Below, piece after piece: positions 55,535 through 64,000 of a DNA stretch of 64,000 bases. The notes under the pieces were generated by a model. That model was given only the letters and a program-made list of their open reading frames with translations, was not told the DNA's origin and made no database searches. Within the stretch, counting starts at the first letter, position 1. Each line of letters opens with the position of its first letter. The stretch spans positions 15,722,326 to 15,786,325 of the forward strand of contig CM039123.1 in assembly GCA_022036555.1 (NCBI GenBank), written 5' to 3'. The translations under genes and the position numbers were made by a program. The stretch is from Microstegium vimineum (Eukaryota > Streptophyta > Magnoliopsida > Poales > Poaceae).

Positions 55535-56178
55535 CTCTCTAGCTATGTTGTTCAAAATTTCAAAATTCCAAAAGAGAGATTCATTTCAAGGAGCAAAGTA
55601 GAATTAGGTTTTCACCATCACCCCCATATATCCACCATATATCCGCCATATCCACACACATGCACATCTTGACTTGATTGTATGACTTGACTCTCTGTGG
55701 ATCTATTGTTTGACTTTACAATATATACAAAGTAAGTATGTTAAACATTGTTAAGCCATTCCTATGAAATCCACTATATTTACTAGTATAGGAGGGCATG
55801 ACATTATTAATGCCTCAGTAAGATCCACAAATACGACATACATAAGATACTTGAGCATGTCATACAATTAAGCTCTGAGTTTTATTTTGAAAATATTACA
55901 AAACCTAGAATTTGGTAGAGTGAAGAGTTTGAGACATAGTGCCTGATTTAATTACTCTGTCTTTCGATTGCTCAAGACCCAAGTGATAGTTAAAGCCCCA
56001 TGGTTAAAGGTAATACGAGTGAGTTCAAAAGTTAGAGTAGTTTTTTATAATTCATAGAAGAATTTATGTTTGAAAGCATGTGAACTTTTAAGCTATGAAA
56101 GCATCGCAGCAACTCCTGATCCAAGTTTATTAGATAGGCTTTGCTTAGGGACTAGCAAAGGGTAAGCTTGGGGGTGCT
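55535..56178 (+). other. Last interior segment before the 3' LTR
   Basis: AT-rich, no ORF. It ends in GGTAAGCTTGGGGGTGCT directly before the 3' LTR, the polypurine tract position. Confidence 0.6.
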
Positions 56179-57538
56179 TATTGACGGTCGTTAGCGTCAA
56201 CTTTTAATACAATTATAAACATGATAATTGGATCAAACAAATATAATATCTAGAAATATAGGGCTTTAATTAACAATTTCCACGAGTTTTGGTGTTTTAA
56301 TATTTTCCAGGGACTATTCCAGAAAAGCATATAAAGGAAAGGAAATTAGAGAAAATATCAGAATAAATCCGCGGGGAAATAGTTTCCATCGGACTTAGGA
56401 AGGACCCAGAAGGCACCCGAAGGAAGTGGGGCCCGAGAGGCCCATCTAGAGGGCCGGACGGCCTGGGCCCATGCCAGGCGGCACCCCCTGGGCCCGCCTG
56501 CCGCCACCTTCTGGAAGCTTCCTCCACTACCTCTAAGGAGTCATCTCGGCCCTACGTTAAGTCGGTTTGATCCAACGGCTGTCATGCATCCCACCAGGCT
56601 ATAAATAAAGGGTAGACCCCCCTGGAGGCATCCCATTCAATCCATCATCATGGAGTTTTAGAGGCGTCCCCCGAAAGGATGATCTCTCAACTCTAGAGAA
56701 TTAGGGCTAGACTTCCCAATGTAGTAGATTAGTTGTAGTTGGGAGTTAGGGAGAGCGGAGCTGCGCTCTGGTTCTGGAGGAGTCTTTAGAGATCTGGTAT
56801 ATCTTGTATCTTATCTTTGTAGAACTTATGCTTTAATATATTTACCTTCTCTATTTACTTTATGCAAATTATCATTGGTTAATATAGTTGTTATACTTTA
56901 GCATAGGATCTCCGCTCGCATCGAGTGCTCTAGTTATCCAAGATAATTAGAGTAGTAATTAATAGTGTAGACGTGGTGTCTAGACTAGAGGTTACCTGAG
57001 GTGGCGCCTGACCCTCACGGATAGTTGTGGTAGCCCCAGGATGTGACAGATCTGATGGCCTAAGTATTCCACCATGTTAGGGTTAGTGTTCGTAGGATGG
57101 TAGTCGGAGCTTCCTAGCCCCCTTCTCATCCCTTTCCGTGGCTAGTGTTCTGATGTCCCAAAGTGCTTTTGTGTGATTTCTATATTTATCCATCTCCTGT
57201 TATCATAGAACCAAAGTAATAGAGAAGTATTCATGAACCTTGATCTCTCCCGTTGTCCTCTCGCTATTTCTATTTACCCATTTATCTTAGAATTCTCCTG
57301 TGTGATAATTATTATCTTTAATTCCTATTATATATCATTTACCCCTGCTTTAGTCTAGTTGGTTTATTAAGTTAGTAGATAAATGATGGTAACTTATCAG
57401 ATTTTTTAACCATTGTTTCCCTATGGTAAAATATAAATAATGACACCTGGAATACTCTCGGTAAAATGCTACAATGGTATTCTTCTGTGCACTTGCGGAA
57501 ATCTTTCATATTCTCTTTGCACTTAACGAATGTCAACA
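56179..57538 (+). mobile_element. 3' LTR of the non-autonomous element
   Basis: Starts TATTGACGGTCGTTAGCGTC (the terminal TG has become TA) and ends TGTCAACA. TATAAATA is at 56600-56607 and the hairpin at 56968-56982. Nearly identical to the 5' LTR over its last two thirds. Confidence 0.9.
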
Positions 57539-58744
57539 TTTTGCTTCATATATAAAATTTGTGGACAACAAGGTCTGACGGCTATGTATTCCGCTTCGGC
57601 GGTGGACAAAGCCACACTATTTTGTTTCTTAGATGACCATGACACAAGTGATCTACCAAGAAAATGGCAACCTCTGGAGGTACTCTTCCTATCAACTTTT
57701 CAACCGACATAAACTGAATCAGAGTAGCCCACTAATTGAAAAGTAGCTCCTTTGGGATACCAAAGGCCAATGCTTGGGGTGTTCTTTATCTATCTAAGGA
57801 TTCTTTTTACGGCACTTAAATGTATTTCCTTAGGTTTTGCTTAGCACACATACATACACTAAACATGATATTGGGCCTAGATGCGGTAAGATAAAACAAG
57901 CTACCAATCATAGAATGGTAGAGAGTTTGATCAATCGGTTTACCTCCCTCATCTAGGTCGAGGTGTCCATTTGTTGGCATTGGGGTCTTGATTGGCTTAC
58001 AATCTTCCATTTTGAACTTCTTGAGCACATCATTTGTATACTTCTCTTGTGATATAAATGTGCCCTCTCTCAATTACTTCACTTGAAACCCAAGGAAGAA
58101 GGTAAGCTCTTCAATCATGGACATCTCGAATTCCTTTGACATCAAGACACCAAATTCCTTGCAATGATCTTCATTCGTCGAGCCAAATATAATGTCATCA
58201 ACATATACTTGACAAATGAAGATATCTCCATCTTGCTTCTTGGTGAATAGTGTTGTATCAACCTTCCCAATAGTGAATCCCTTCTTGAAAAGGAAGTCCT
58301 GAAGACACTCAGACCAAGCTCTAGGGGCTTGCTTGAGCCCATATAATGCCTTGGACAACCTATAAACATGGTTAGGATATCTATGATCTTCAAAACTAGG
58401 AGGTTGGTTAACATAGACTAGTTCATTTATGAAGCCATTTAAGAATGAAATTTGCACATCTATTTGATATAATTTCATGCCATGGTGTGATGCATATAAA
58501 AGGAGGATACAAATGGCTTCAAGTCTTGCAACCGGTGCAAAGGTCCCCCCAAAGCCAAGCCTTCAACTTGGGAGAAACCCTTTGCCACTAGTATTGCCTT
58601 GTTTCTAACCACTTGGCCTTGATCATCTTGCTTGTTGTGGAAAACCCACTTTGTTCCTATCACTCTTGCACCTTGTGGATTTGCTTCTAGAGTCCACACT
58701 TGATTATGGGTGAAGTTGTTTAGCTCTTCATACATGGAATTCAC
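57539..58744 (-). pseudogene. Copia reverse transcriptase and RNase H
   Basis: Minus strand. RT starts VWTLEANPQGARVIGTKWVF (58700s), continues VDVKSAFLNG-like IDVQISFLNGFINELVYVNQ and ALYGLKQAPRAWSECLQDFL, and keeps the catalytic box YVDDIIFGS at about 58190. It runs through FKMEDCKPIKTPM to RNase H (SKKQNSVALSTAEAEYIA near 57590-57640). In-frame stops or shifts lie at about 58475, 58074 and several times below 57816. Seen as a dead Ty1/copia pol. Confidence 0.85.
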
Positions 58745-59301
58745 CCAATCCGGATTCTCAAGCGCTTCCTCTACACATGTAGGCTCAACTCAAGACACAA
58801 AAGAGTGATGTTCAATGAATGAAGCAAGTTTTTGGGACCGAGTCATTACTCCCCTTAGAGGACTCCCTATGATGAGTTCTTGTGGATGTGATTGGAGTAT
58901 GGGTGCGGATCTTCTATCAACCACTTGAGGAGGAGGATTAGGTGCATCAACATCTTGAGCTTGAGCCTCTAGAGTCCACACTTGATTGTGGATGAAGGAG
59001 TCTTCATTTGTTTCCTTACTTTATCATCATCATCTTGAGCATCATCTTCTACATCAACCACCACTTGATTCTTCTTTGGGGTTGATTGCACCGGTAGACA
59101 TGTTCTTCATAGCCTTCCTCAATGGTTCATCACCTACATCATCAAGATTTTCATTTGCTCCTTGGGAGCCATTAGTCTCATCAAATTTTAAGTCATGCGT
59201 TTCTTCAACTAAGCCAGTGGCTTGGTTAAATACACGATATGCTTTGGATTTCAAAGAATAACCAACTAGTAAACCAATATCACATCTTCTTTAAAACTTC
59301 C
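58745..59301 (-). pseudogene. Copia linker between integrase and RT
   Basis: The minus strand gives the low-conservation acidic/proline linker of copia pol: PLRGVMTRSQKLASFIEHHS near 58800-58850, and NQATGLVEETHDLKFDETNG with DVGDEPLRKAMKNMSTG near 59090-59230. The frame is broken more than once. Confidence 0.65.
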
Positions 59302-60388
59302 CTAGATGTTGACGCTTCTTGTAGATGTAGACTTTGCACCCAAACACCCTAAAGAATGATACATCTGACTTATTTCCAAGTCATATGGTGTCTTCTTCAA
59401 GAATCTTTGGATGAATAATCTATTGGAAGCATAACATGCGGTGTTGATAGCTTCAGCCCAAAACATCTCTGGGGTGTTGTATTCATCTTGAATAGTTATT
59501 TCAAGTGTAATCAATGCCCGGTTCTTCTTTTCAACCACTACATTTTGTTGAGGTGTATATGTAGCGGACACTTCATGTTTGATCCCAACTTCATCACAAT
59601 ATTTTTCAATTCTTGTGTTGATAAACTCGGTGCCGTTGTCACTTCTAATTTTCTTGATTTGCACATCAAACTCATTTTGGGCTCTCTTAGCAAACTTCTT
59701 GAATGAGCTTGTAGCTTCCCCTTTGTCATGAAGAAAGAACACCCATGTGTATCTTGAATAATCATCCACAATCACAAGACAAAAGAGATTGCCACCCAAA
59801 CTAGCATATGTTGCAGGTCCAAATAAATCCATGTGAAGTAGCTCAAGAACTCTTGATGCTGACATGAATGTTTTGTGGGGGTGAGTGTTGGCAACTTGCT
59901 TGCTAGCTTGACATGCACTACAAAGCATGTCCTTCTCAAACACAACATCCTTGATTCCTATAACTATTTCCTTCTTCAATAGCTTCTTGAGAGTAGTCAT
60001 TCCAACATGAGCTAGCCTTCTATGCCACAACCACCCAAGTGATGACTTATTGAACAAACATGTTTGGAGGTTGGCATCATTTGATGAGAAATCCACATGG
60101 TAGAGGTTATCATGCCAAAACCCTTTGAGTATAACTTGATTATCATCTATCTTGGACACAACAACTTCATTTGTAGTGAATAAGCATTGGAAACCAAGAT
60201 CACATAATTAACCAACCAAGAGTAAGTTGAAGCTCAATGATGCAACTAGCAAGACATTTGATATTGAATGATCATTTAAGATTGCCACTTTCCATGTCCT
60301 TTGACCTTTCCCTTTGAATTGTCCCCAAATGTAATCTTGTCTTGATTGTTAACATCTTCTTCCAATGTGGTGAACATCCAGGGGTCAC
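59302..60388 (-). pseudogene. Copia integrase
   Basis: Minus strand. The zinc-binding region HRRLAHVGMTTLKKLLK..CSACQ (His-His-Cys-Cys) is near 59900-60030. The catalytic core has DLFGPATYASLGG, VIVDDYSRYTWVFFLHDKGE, IRSDNGTEFINTRIEKYCDE and YTPQQNVVVEKKNRALITLE, where relatives have QNGVVERKN. The upstream part (EEDVNNQDKITFGDNSKGKV) reaches the truncated LTR inserted at 60389. Frame breaks occur at about 60160 and 60210. Confidence 0.85.
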
Positions 60389-61610
60389 TGTTGACGGTCC
60401 TTAAATACTAAATTCAATCGTCAACTAAACAAGGATAAGGATCTAATTGAAACCAATGGCAAGAAATAAGGTTTATACTGATAGAATTCTACGAGTTTTG
60501 GTGAATGTCTATTTCTACAGGGGGATATCACGAAATATGGAGGAAAGACCCACATGTAAGCATTACATAGAGATAATTATCATCCGCACGAAAAAGAATA
60601 CTCTAGAAGGGTCAAGAAGGCGTGGGAAGAAACGAGAGGCTGAGCCGGCCCAGGGGCAGGGCGCCCGCCCTACCCCCTGGGGCGGGCGCCCTAGGGCAAG
60701 GCCCATTCAGGGTCTGCCTTGTGGACCCCCTCTCCACCGCCTTTGAGTTTGCATCTAAGCCCTCCATTAAGGTCGGTTTGATCCGACGACTGACGTTCAT
60801 TTGAGGAGGCTATATAAGGAAGACCCCCTGACCCTGAGGAGAGAGGCCCCCTGAAACCCTAATTCATTATTCAAGATCCATCTCAGGAGGAGAGGTCCCT
60901 GATCAAGCCCTAGAGCCACCACATCAACTAGATCTCTAGTTTAGCATAGCTATATATGATTAGAACTAGAAGGAGTCAATCTTTGATTGGTTTCTGGATC
61001 TGTCAAGAGGATTATTGGTAATTCTGTCTCTAGTTCTTCATTGTTCATCATTTGTTCTTCAGTATTATGAATATGACTTTGCTCTACTTCATTATATTGT
61101 TTATGACTTTACTCTATTTGATTATGTTCTCAATTATATTGTTCTTAGTCTATTATGATTATATGCTTGGCTTAGTTTGATCTGAATCATATCCATGTTT
61201 AGGATCGTATAGCGTTTATCCATCAATACTATGGGTAAATGATAGATATTGTGTAGGTGTGGTGCCTAGACCATATTTATCTGCGATTGTATCCTATATT
61301 CCGGATCGAGAGGTAGATCGTGGGAGTGACAGTCCTGTTGAGTCCTTTGTAGTCCTCCTCCCGTTTATAGGGCAGGCAGAGCAGTACTATTACGGGGAAA
61401 TGATTGCTATGTTTCTCATCTTCCTTAGTAATACTCACTACACATGAATATCTCTTATCTCGCCATGATTGCCAAGTATAATTGCACTAATCATAGTATG
61501 CTAGACTGTATAGTTAAGAATGACTTAGGAAATATCTTTGTAGTTCGTCCTAGTTCCATGCTAATGTCTTGCTAGAATATCTGTTGAGGTGCTAATGTCC
61601 ATGCTAATGA
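60389..61610 (+). mobile_element. Truncated gypsy LTR inserted in the copia
   Basis: Starts TGTTGACGGTCCTTAAATAC and matches the LTR at 32140 for about 1.2 kb, including TATATAAGG near 60812 and the hairpin TAGGT-GTGGT-GCCTA at 61254-61268. Similarity ends near 61593 at GTTGAGGTGCT; the last 440 bp of the LTR are missing. A short filler repeating CCATGCTAATG follows. GTCAC (60384-60388) and ATCAC (61611-61615) flank the insert, and joining the copia at this point gives a continuous reading. Confidence 0.85.
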
Positions 61611-62460
61611 ATCACTTGAGTCCTCAATATCGGTCAACCAATCACCAACAATATATGTCTTGCCATCTTTCTTCTTTTGGTGTTGGAACCTCTTCTTCTT
61701 GAAGCCATCTTTCTTCTTGTGGGGCTTCTCAACTTTCTTCTCATCTTCACTTCACTCATCTTTTTATTCTTTGCCATTCTTGTACTTCTTCTTGTATTTG
61801 TTTTTCTTGGGCTTTGTACAATGATGAGCTAGATGGCCAAGTTTACCACAATTGTAGCAATCCATTTCCGACATTGGCTTCCTCTTGCTACTAGTGAAGA
61901 ATTTTTTCTTTCTTGAATCAAACTTGACACCACTCTTGTTTAGCTTCTTTAGCATCTTGGTGGTCTTCTTCACCATTAGGGCAATGTTTGTGTCATCATC
62001 TTCTTCACTTGAGCTTTCGACCACCAACTTTTACTTGCCCATATCATGGCTAGATTTGAGTGCCAAATCCTTCTTCTTGGTGGATGATGAAGATTCTTCC
62101 TTGTTGTTGATGCGCATATACATCTCATGTGCATTGATCTTTTCCAAGATTTGAGTTGGTGTAGACATGAAGAGCACAAATATTTTTCCATAACTCATGA
62201 GCGTTCTTGGATGTGCACACACAATTGAACACATCTTTTCCAATGCCTCTAAAGAGTGTATTTTTGTCCTTGGCATTCCACTTCTCATAGTGAACCTCGT
62301 CACCAAAGGGTTCTCCATCAAATTGAGGGAAACCGTCGGTGGCAGCTTTGAGAACACCTACATCTAAGGCTTCTAAGTAAGCCTCCATGCGCACTTTCTA
62401 ATATGGAAAGTCATCTCCTTAAAAGAAGGGTGGTGGTCCATCCCCATGTGACATCTTTCT
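61611..62460 (-). pseudogene. Copia gag with zinc knuckle
   Basis: Minus strand. The capsid part starts near 62394 (MRMEAYLEALDVGVLKAATD, FGDEVHYEKWNAKDKNTLFR, ENALGKDVFNCVC-like IGKDVFNCVCTSKNAHELW). A frame change leads to SSSSTKKKDLALKSSHDMGK and then the nucleocapsid with CYNCGKLGHLAHHC, a perfect CX2CX4HX4C knuckle (about 61825-61865), and a Lys-rich tail. Several frames are needed, so the gene is broken. Confidence 0.8.
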
Positions 62461-62492
62461 CTAAGCGATTAACCTTAAATCAAGAGTACTCA

Positions 62493-62505
62493 GTTCTAAT
62501 ACCAA
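62493..62505 (-). other. Copia primer-binding site (tRNA-iMet type)
   Basis: The minus strand reads TGGTATTAGAACT next to the LTR end; the usual copia site is TGGTATCAGAGC, complementary to initiator tRNA-Met. It places the 5' LTR to the right. Confidence 0.7.
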
Positions 62506-62506
62506 T

Positions 62507-64000
62507 TGAAAGGATCAAGATACCCAAGAGGGGGGTGAATTAGGCTCTTTTAAATTTCTAAGCAAGAATTAAAATAAACAAAGCCAATTAACCCCCTAGT
62601 GTCATGTGAGTGTGATACTAGCTAAGCAAGTAACTAGATGATCAAAGTAAAGCAAGACACCCTATGCAATTCTAGTCAAGCATGATGTAAAGCAAGTAAT
62701 GACAATGAAAGTAATACTTGAAAGTAATTGCAAGTAGAGAGAAGGAGAAGGATGTAAGGAAGTTGACACGACAATGTTTTGCCGAGGTATCAAGGAGTCG
62801 ACACTCCCCCCTAGTCCTCGTTGGAGCACCGCACACGGTATCGCTCTCCTTTAGTCCGCGCAAGGACTAAGTGCTCTCTACGGGCTAATTCTTTGCTACT
62901 CTGGCTCGGTGAATCACCCACAACCAATCACAATCGAACTTGGGTCATCCACAATGAACTCCACCGAATGATTACCAAGCTTGCCACCGCCAAACCGTCT
63001 AGGTGATGTCGATCACCAAGAGTAACAAGCACTAACTCTCACTTGACCAAGGCTAGTCTAGTGATTGAATGGATGCACACTTGCTATCTCTAAGCAACTA
63101 GTGAGGATGAACACTTGGAATCTCAATTCTCTCACTAGGGCTCTTGCAGTCCTTGCACTCTCACAAGGTTTCCTCAACTATCCAAATGGGCAAGAGTAAG
63201 GCCAAGGGGCTAGTGAGGAAGTATAAATACCCCCAAGCCAACCCCTAGCCGTTACACACATTTCTCAGAAATATGCATCACTCCGGATGCTACTCAGGGT
63301 GGGGTCCAAACCATATCACATGCGTCCGGACCTCACATTATCATTGTGCTGATCTCTGTTCTGCAGGGCGTTCGGACGCTAAGTCTCGTCTGGACCCATG
63401 ACTCCGGATAGCGTTAGAAGAAATAAATGCTCTCTGGAACTCTCTCTTGCCAGTCTGGACACGCCCAACTATCTAGACCAGGTACTCCAGACAGCGTCCG
63501 GAGCCAACTCTGCTCTCTAGTAGCTCTCTATGTAGGGTCCGGACATTGCCTAGTGTCCAGACCTTACACTCTGGACAGTGTCCAGACTCAACTCTGCTCT
63601 CTGGAACCTCTTTGCATAGGGTCTGGAATCCATCAATGGTCCAGACCCCTCCTGTTCATTGCGTCTGGATGCACCAGCTCAACCTAAGCAAACCCTAGGT
63701 GTCCGAACGCATAGCCAATGGTCCGGACCCTTTAAAACCCTAGCGCCCAGAGCCTGTCTGAGGGCCAAAACAAGCTTGGTTTCACACACTTCAAAAATAG
63801 AAGTTGCTCACCATGATCTAAGGGCTTTTCTAAAGCTGCCTAGTGCTAGTTTTAACAAGTGTGCACCACACCTGATCACATAGCCTCTCCTAGGTCAAGC
63901 TACTAGATAGTACCCCCTTAATAGTACGACCAAAGGTAAAATAAACATGCTAAACTACTCTAAGTGTCTCTCAACGCCAAACGACACTTAGACCTAGTCT
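62507..64000 (-). mobile_element. Copia 5' LTR, runs off the window
   Basis: The plus strand starts TGAAAGGATCAAGATACCC with a GAGGGGGGTGAATTAGGC phrase that is common at this end of grass copia LTRs. It continues to the right edge. The region 63280-63740 holds about a dozen TCCGGA/GTCCGGAC-like words, as in the partner at 48628. No ORF is meaningful here. Length at least 1494 bp. Confidence 0.75.

Larger units (their letters stand above)
49693..57538 (+). mobile_element. Complete non-autonomous gypsy-type element
   Basis: Two LTRs (49693-51048 and 56179-57538) flank a 5.1-kb interior; the host copia is split precisely, with GTTTG (49688-49692) and TTTTG (57539-57543) as target duplication. 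The primer site is tRNA-Asp. Subtracting the solo LTR at 54016-55534 leaves about 3.6 kb of interior with no protease, RT or integrase. Only a gag-start remnant (RFDLP at 51195-51209, as at 33957-33971) remains. The box GGGGGAGGGCACCCCC at 53003-53018 is shared with the element at 32140. It must have used proteins of a related element. Confidence 0.9.

Overview
This window is nuclear DNA of a flowering plant, almost certainly a grass. It holds one intact host gene in GT/AG-intron eukaryotic style, one decayed host gene, and a dense nest of grass-type transposable elements: Ty3/gypsy elements primed by tRNA-Asp, Ty1/copia elements, CACTA elements, Tourist- and Stowaway-like MITEs and a LINE remnant. 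There are no operons, CRISPR arrays or bacterial features. One 100-base assembly gap lies at 40284-40383. Species cannot be fixed from sequence alone.

Region 1 (1-13.4 kb) is the gene-bearing end. A frameshifted pentatricopeptide-repeat (PPR) pseudogene lies on the minus strand at about 1339-2690. Several MITEs and inverted-repeat elements follow (3264-3505, about 3690-4480, 4999-5136, 5588-5840), then a LINE tail at 7118-7830. The complete nine-exon CDC48/p97 AAA+ ATPase gene (minus, CDS 8329-12818, 810 codons plus stop) has a TATA box, a four-unit heat-shock-element-like array and a G-box upstream.

Region 2 (13.4-32.1 kb) is repeats: a TAA-flanked MITE, a copia 3' end, a copia solo LTR with a candidate TAGAG duplication, CACTA debris, a possible spliced non-TE-like unit (about 17.4-18.8 kb), and gypsy gag fragments. 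A gypsy 5' end at 23036-26453 has its gag split by an 854-bp TIR element. A CACTA transposase-accessory gene (26861-28085) carries exact 111-bp tandem repeats at its end. A decayed LTR and an integrase fragment follow.

Region 3 (32.1-48.6 kb) starts with a gypsy element with gag and a doubled protease-like domain (32140 to about 37335), inserted in the integrase fragment. Next come two oppositely oriented gypsy 5' halves, the gap, a further LTR element (LTR 41474-42809), a second CACTA end (43077), a solo LTR with perfect GGCAC duplication (43177-44683), an unrecognised coiled-coil-like ORF, and another LTR (48152-48627).

Region 4 (48.6-64 kb) is one large minus-strand copia element. It is split by a 7.8-kb gypsy-type element with both LTRs and a nearly ORF-free interior (49693-57538), which itself holds a solo LTR (54016-55534, TSD CTCTC). 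The copia is also split by a truncated LTR (60389-61610). Reading the copia across each insertion restores continuous homology, which proves the order of events.

The most interesting signal is a 15-nt hairpin (TAGAC-GTGGT-GTCTA) present in eight gypsy-type LTR copies of several families. Its stem shows compensatory and G.U changes. Other noteworthy signals are reiterated palindromes in the U3 regions, a conserved inverted repeat at the 5' LTR end, and gag-only or empty elements that appear to depend on other elements for mobility.
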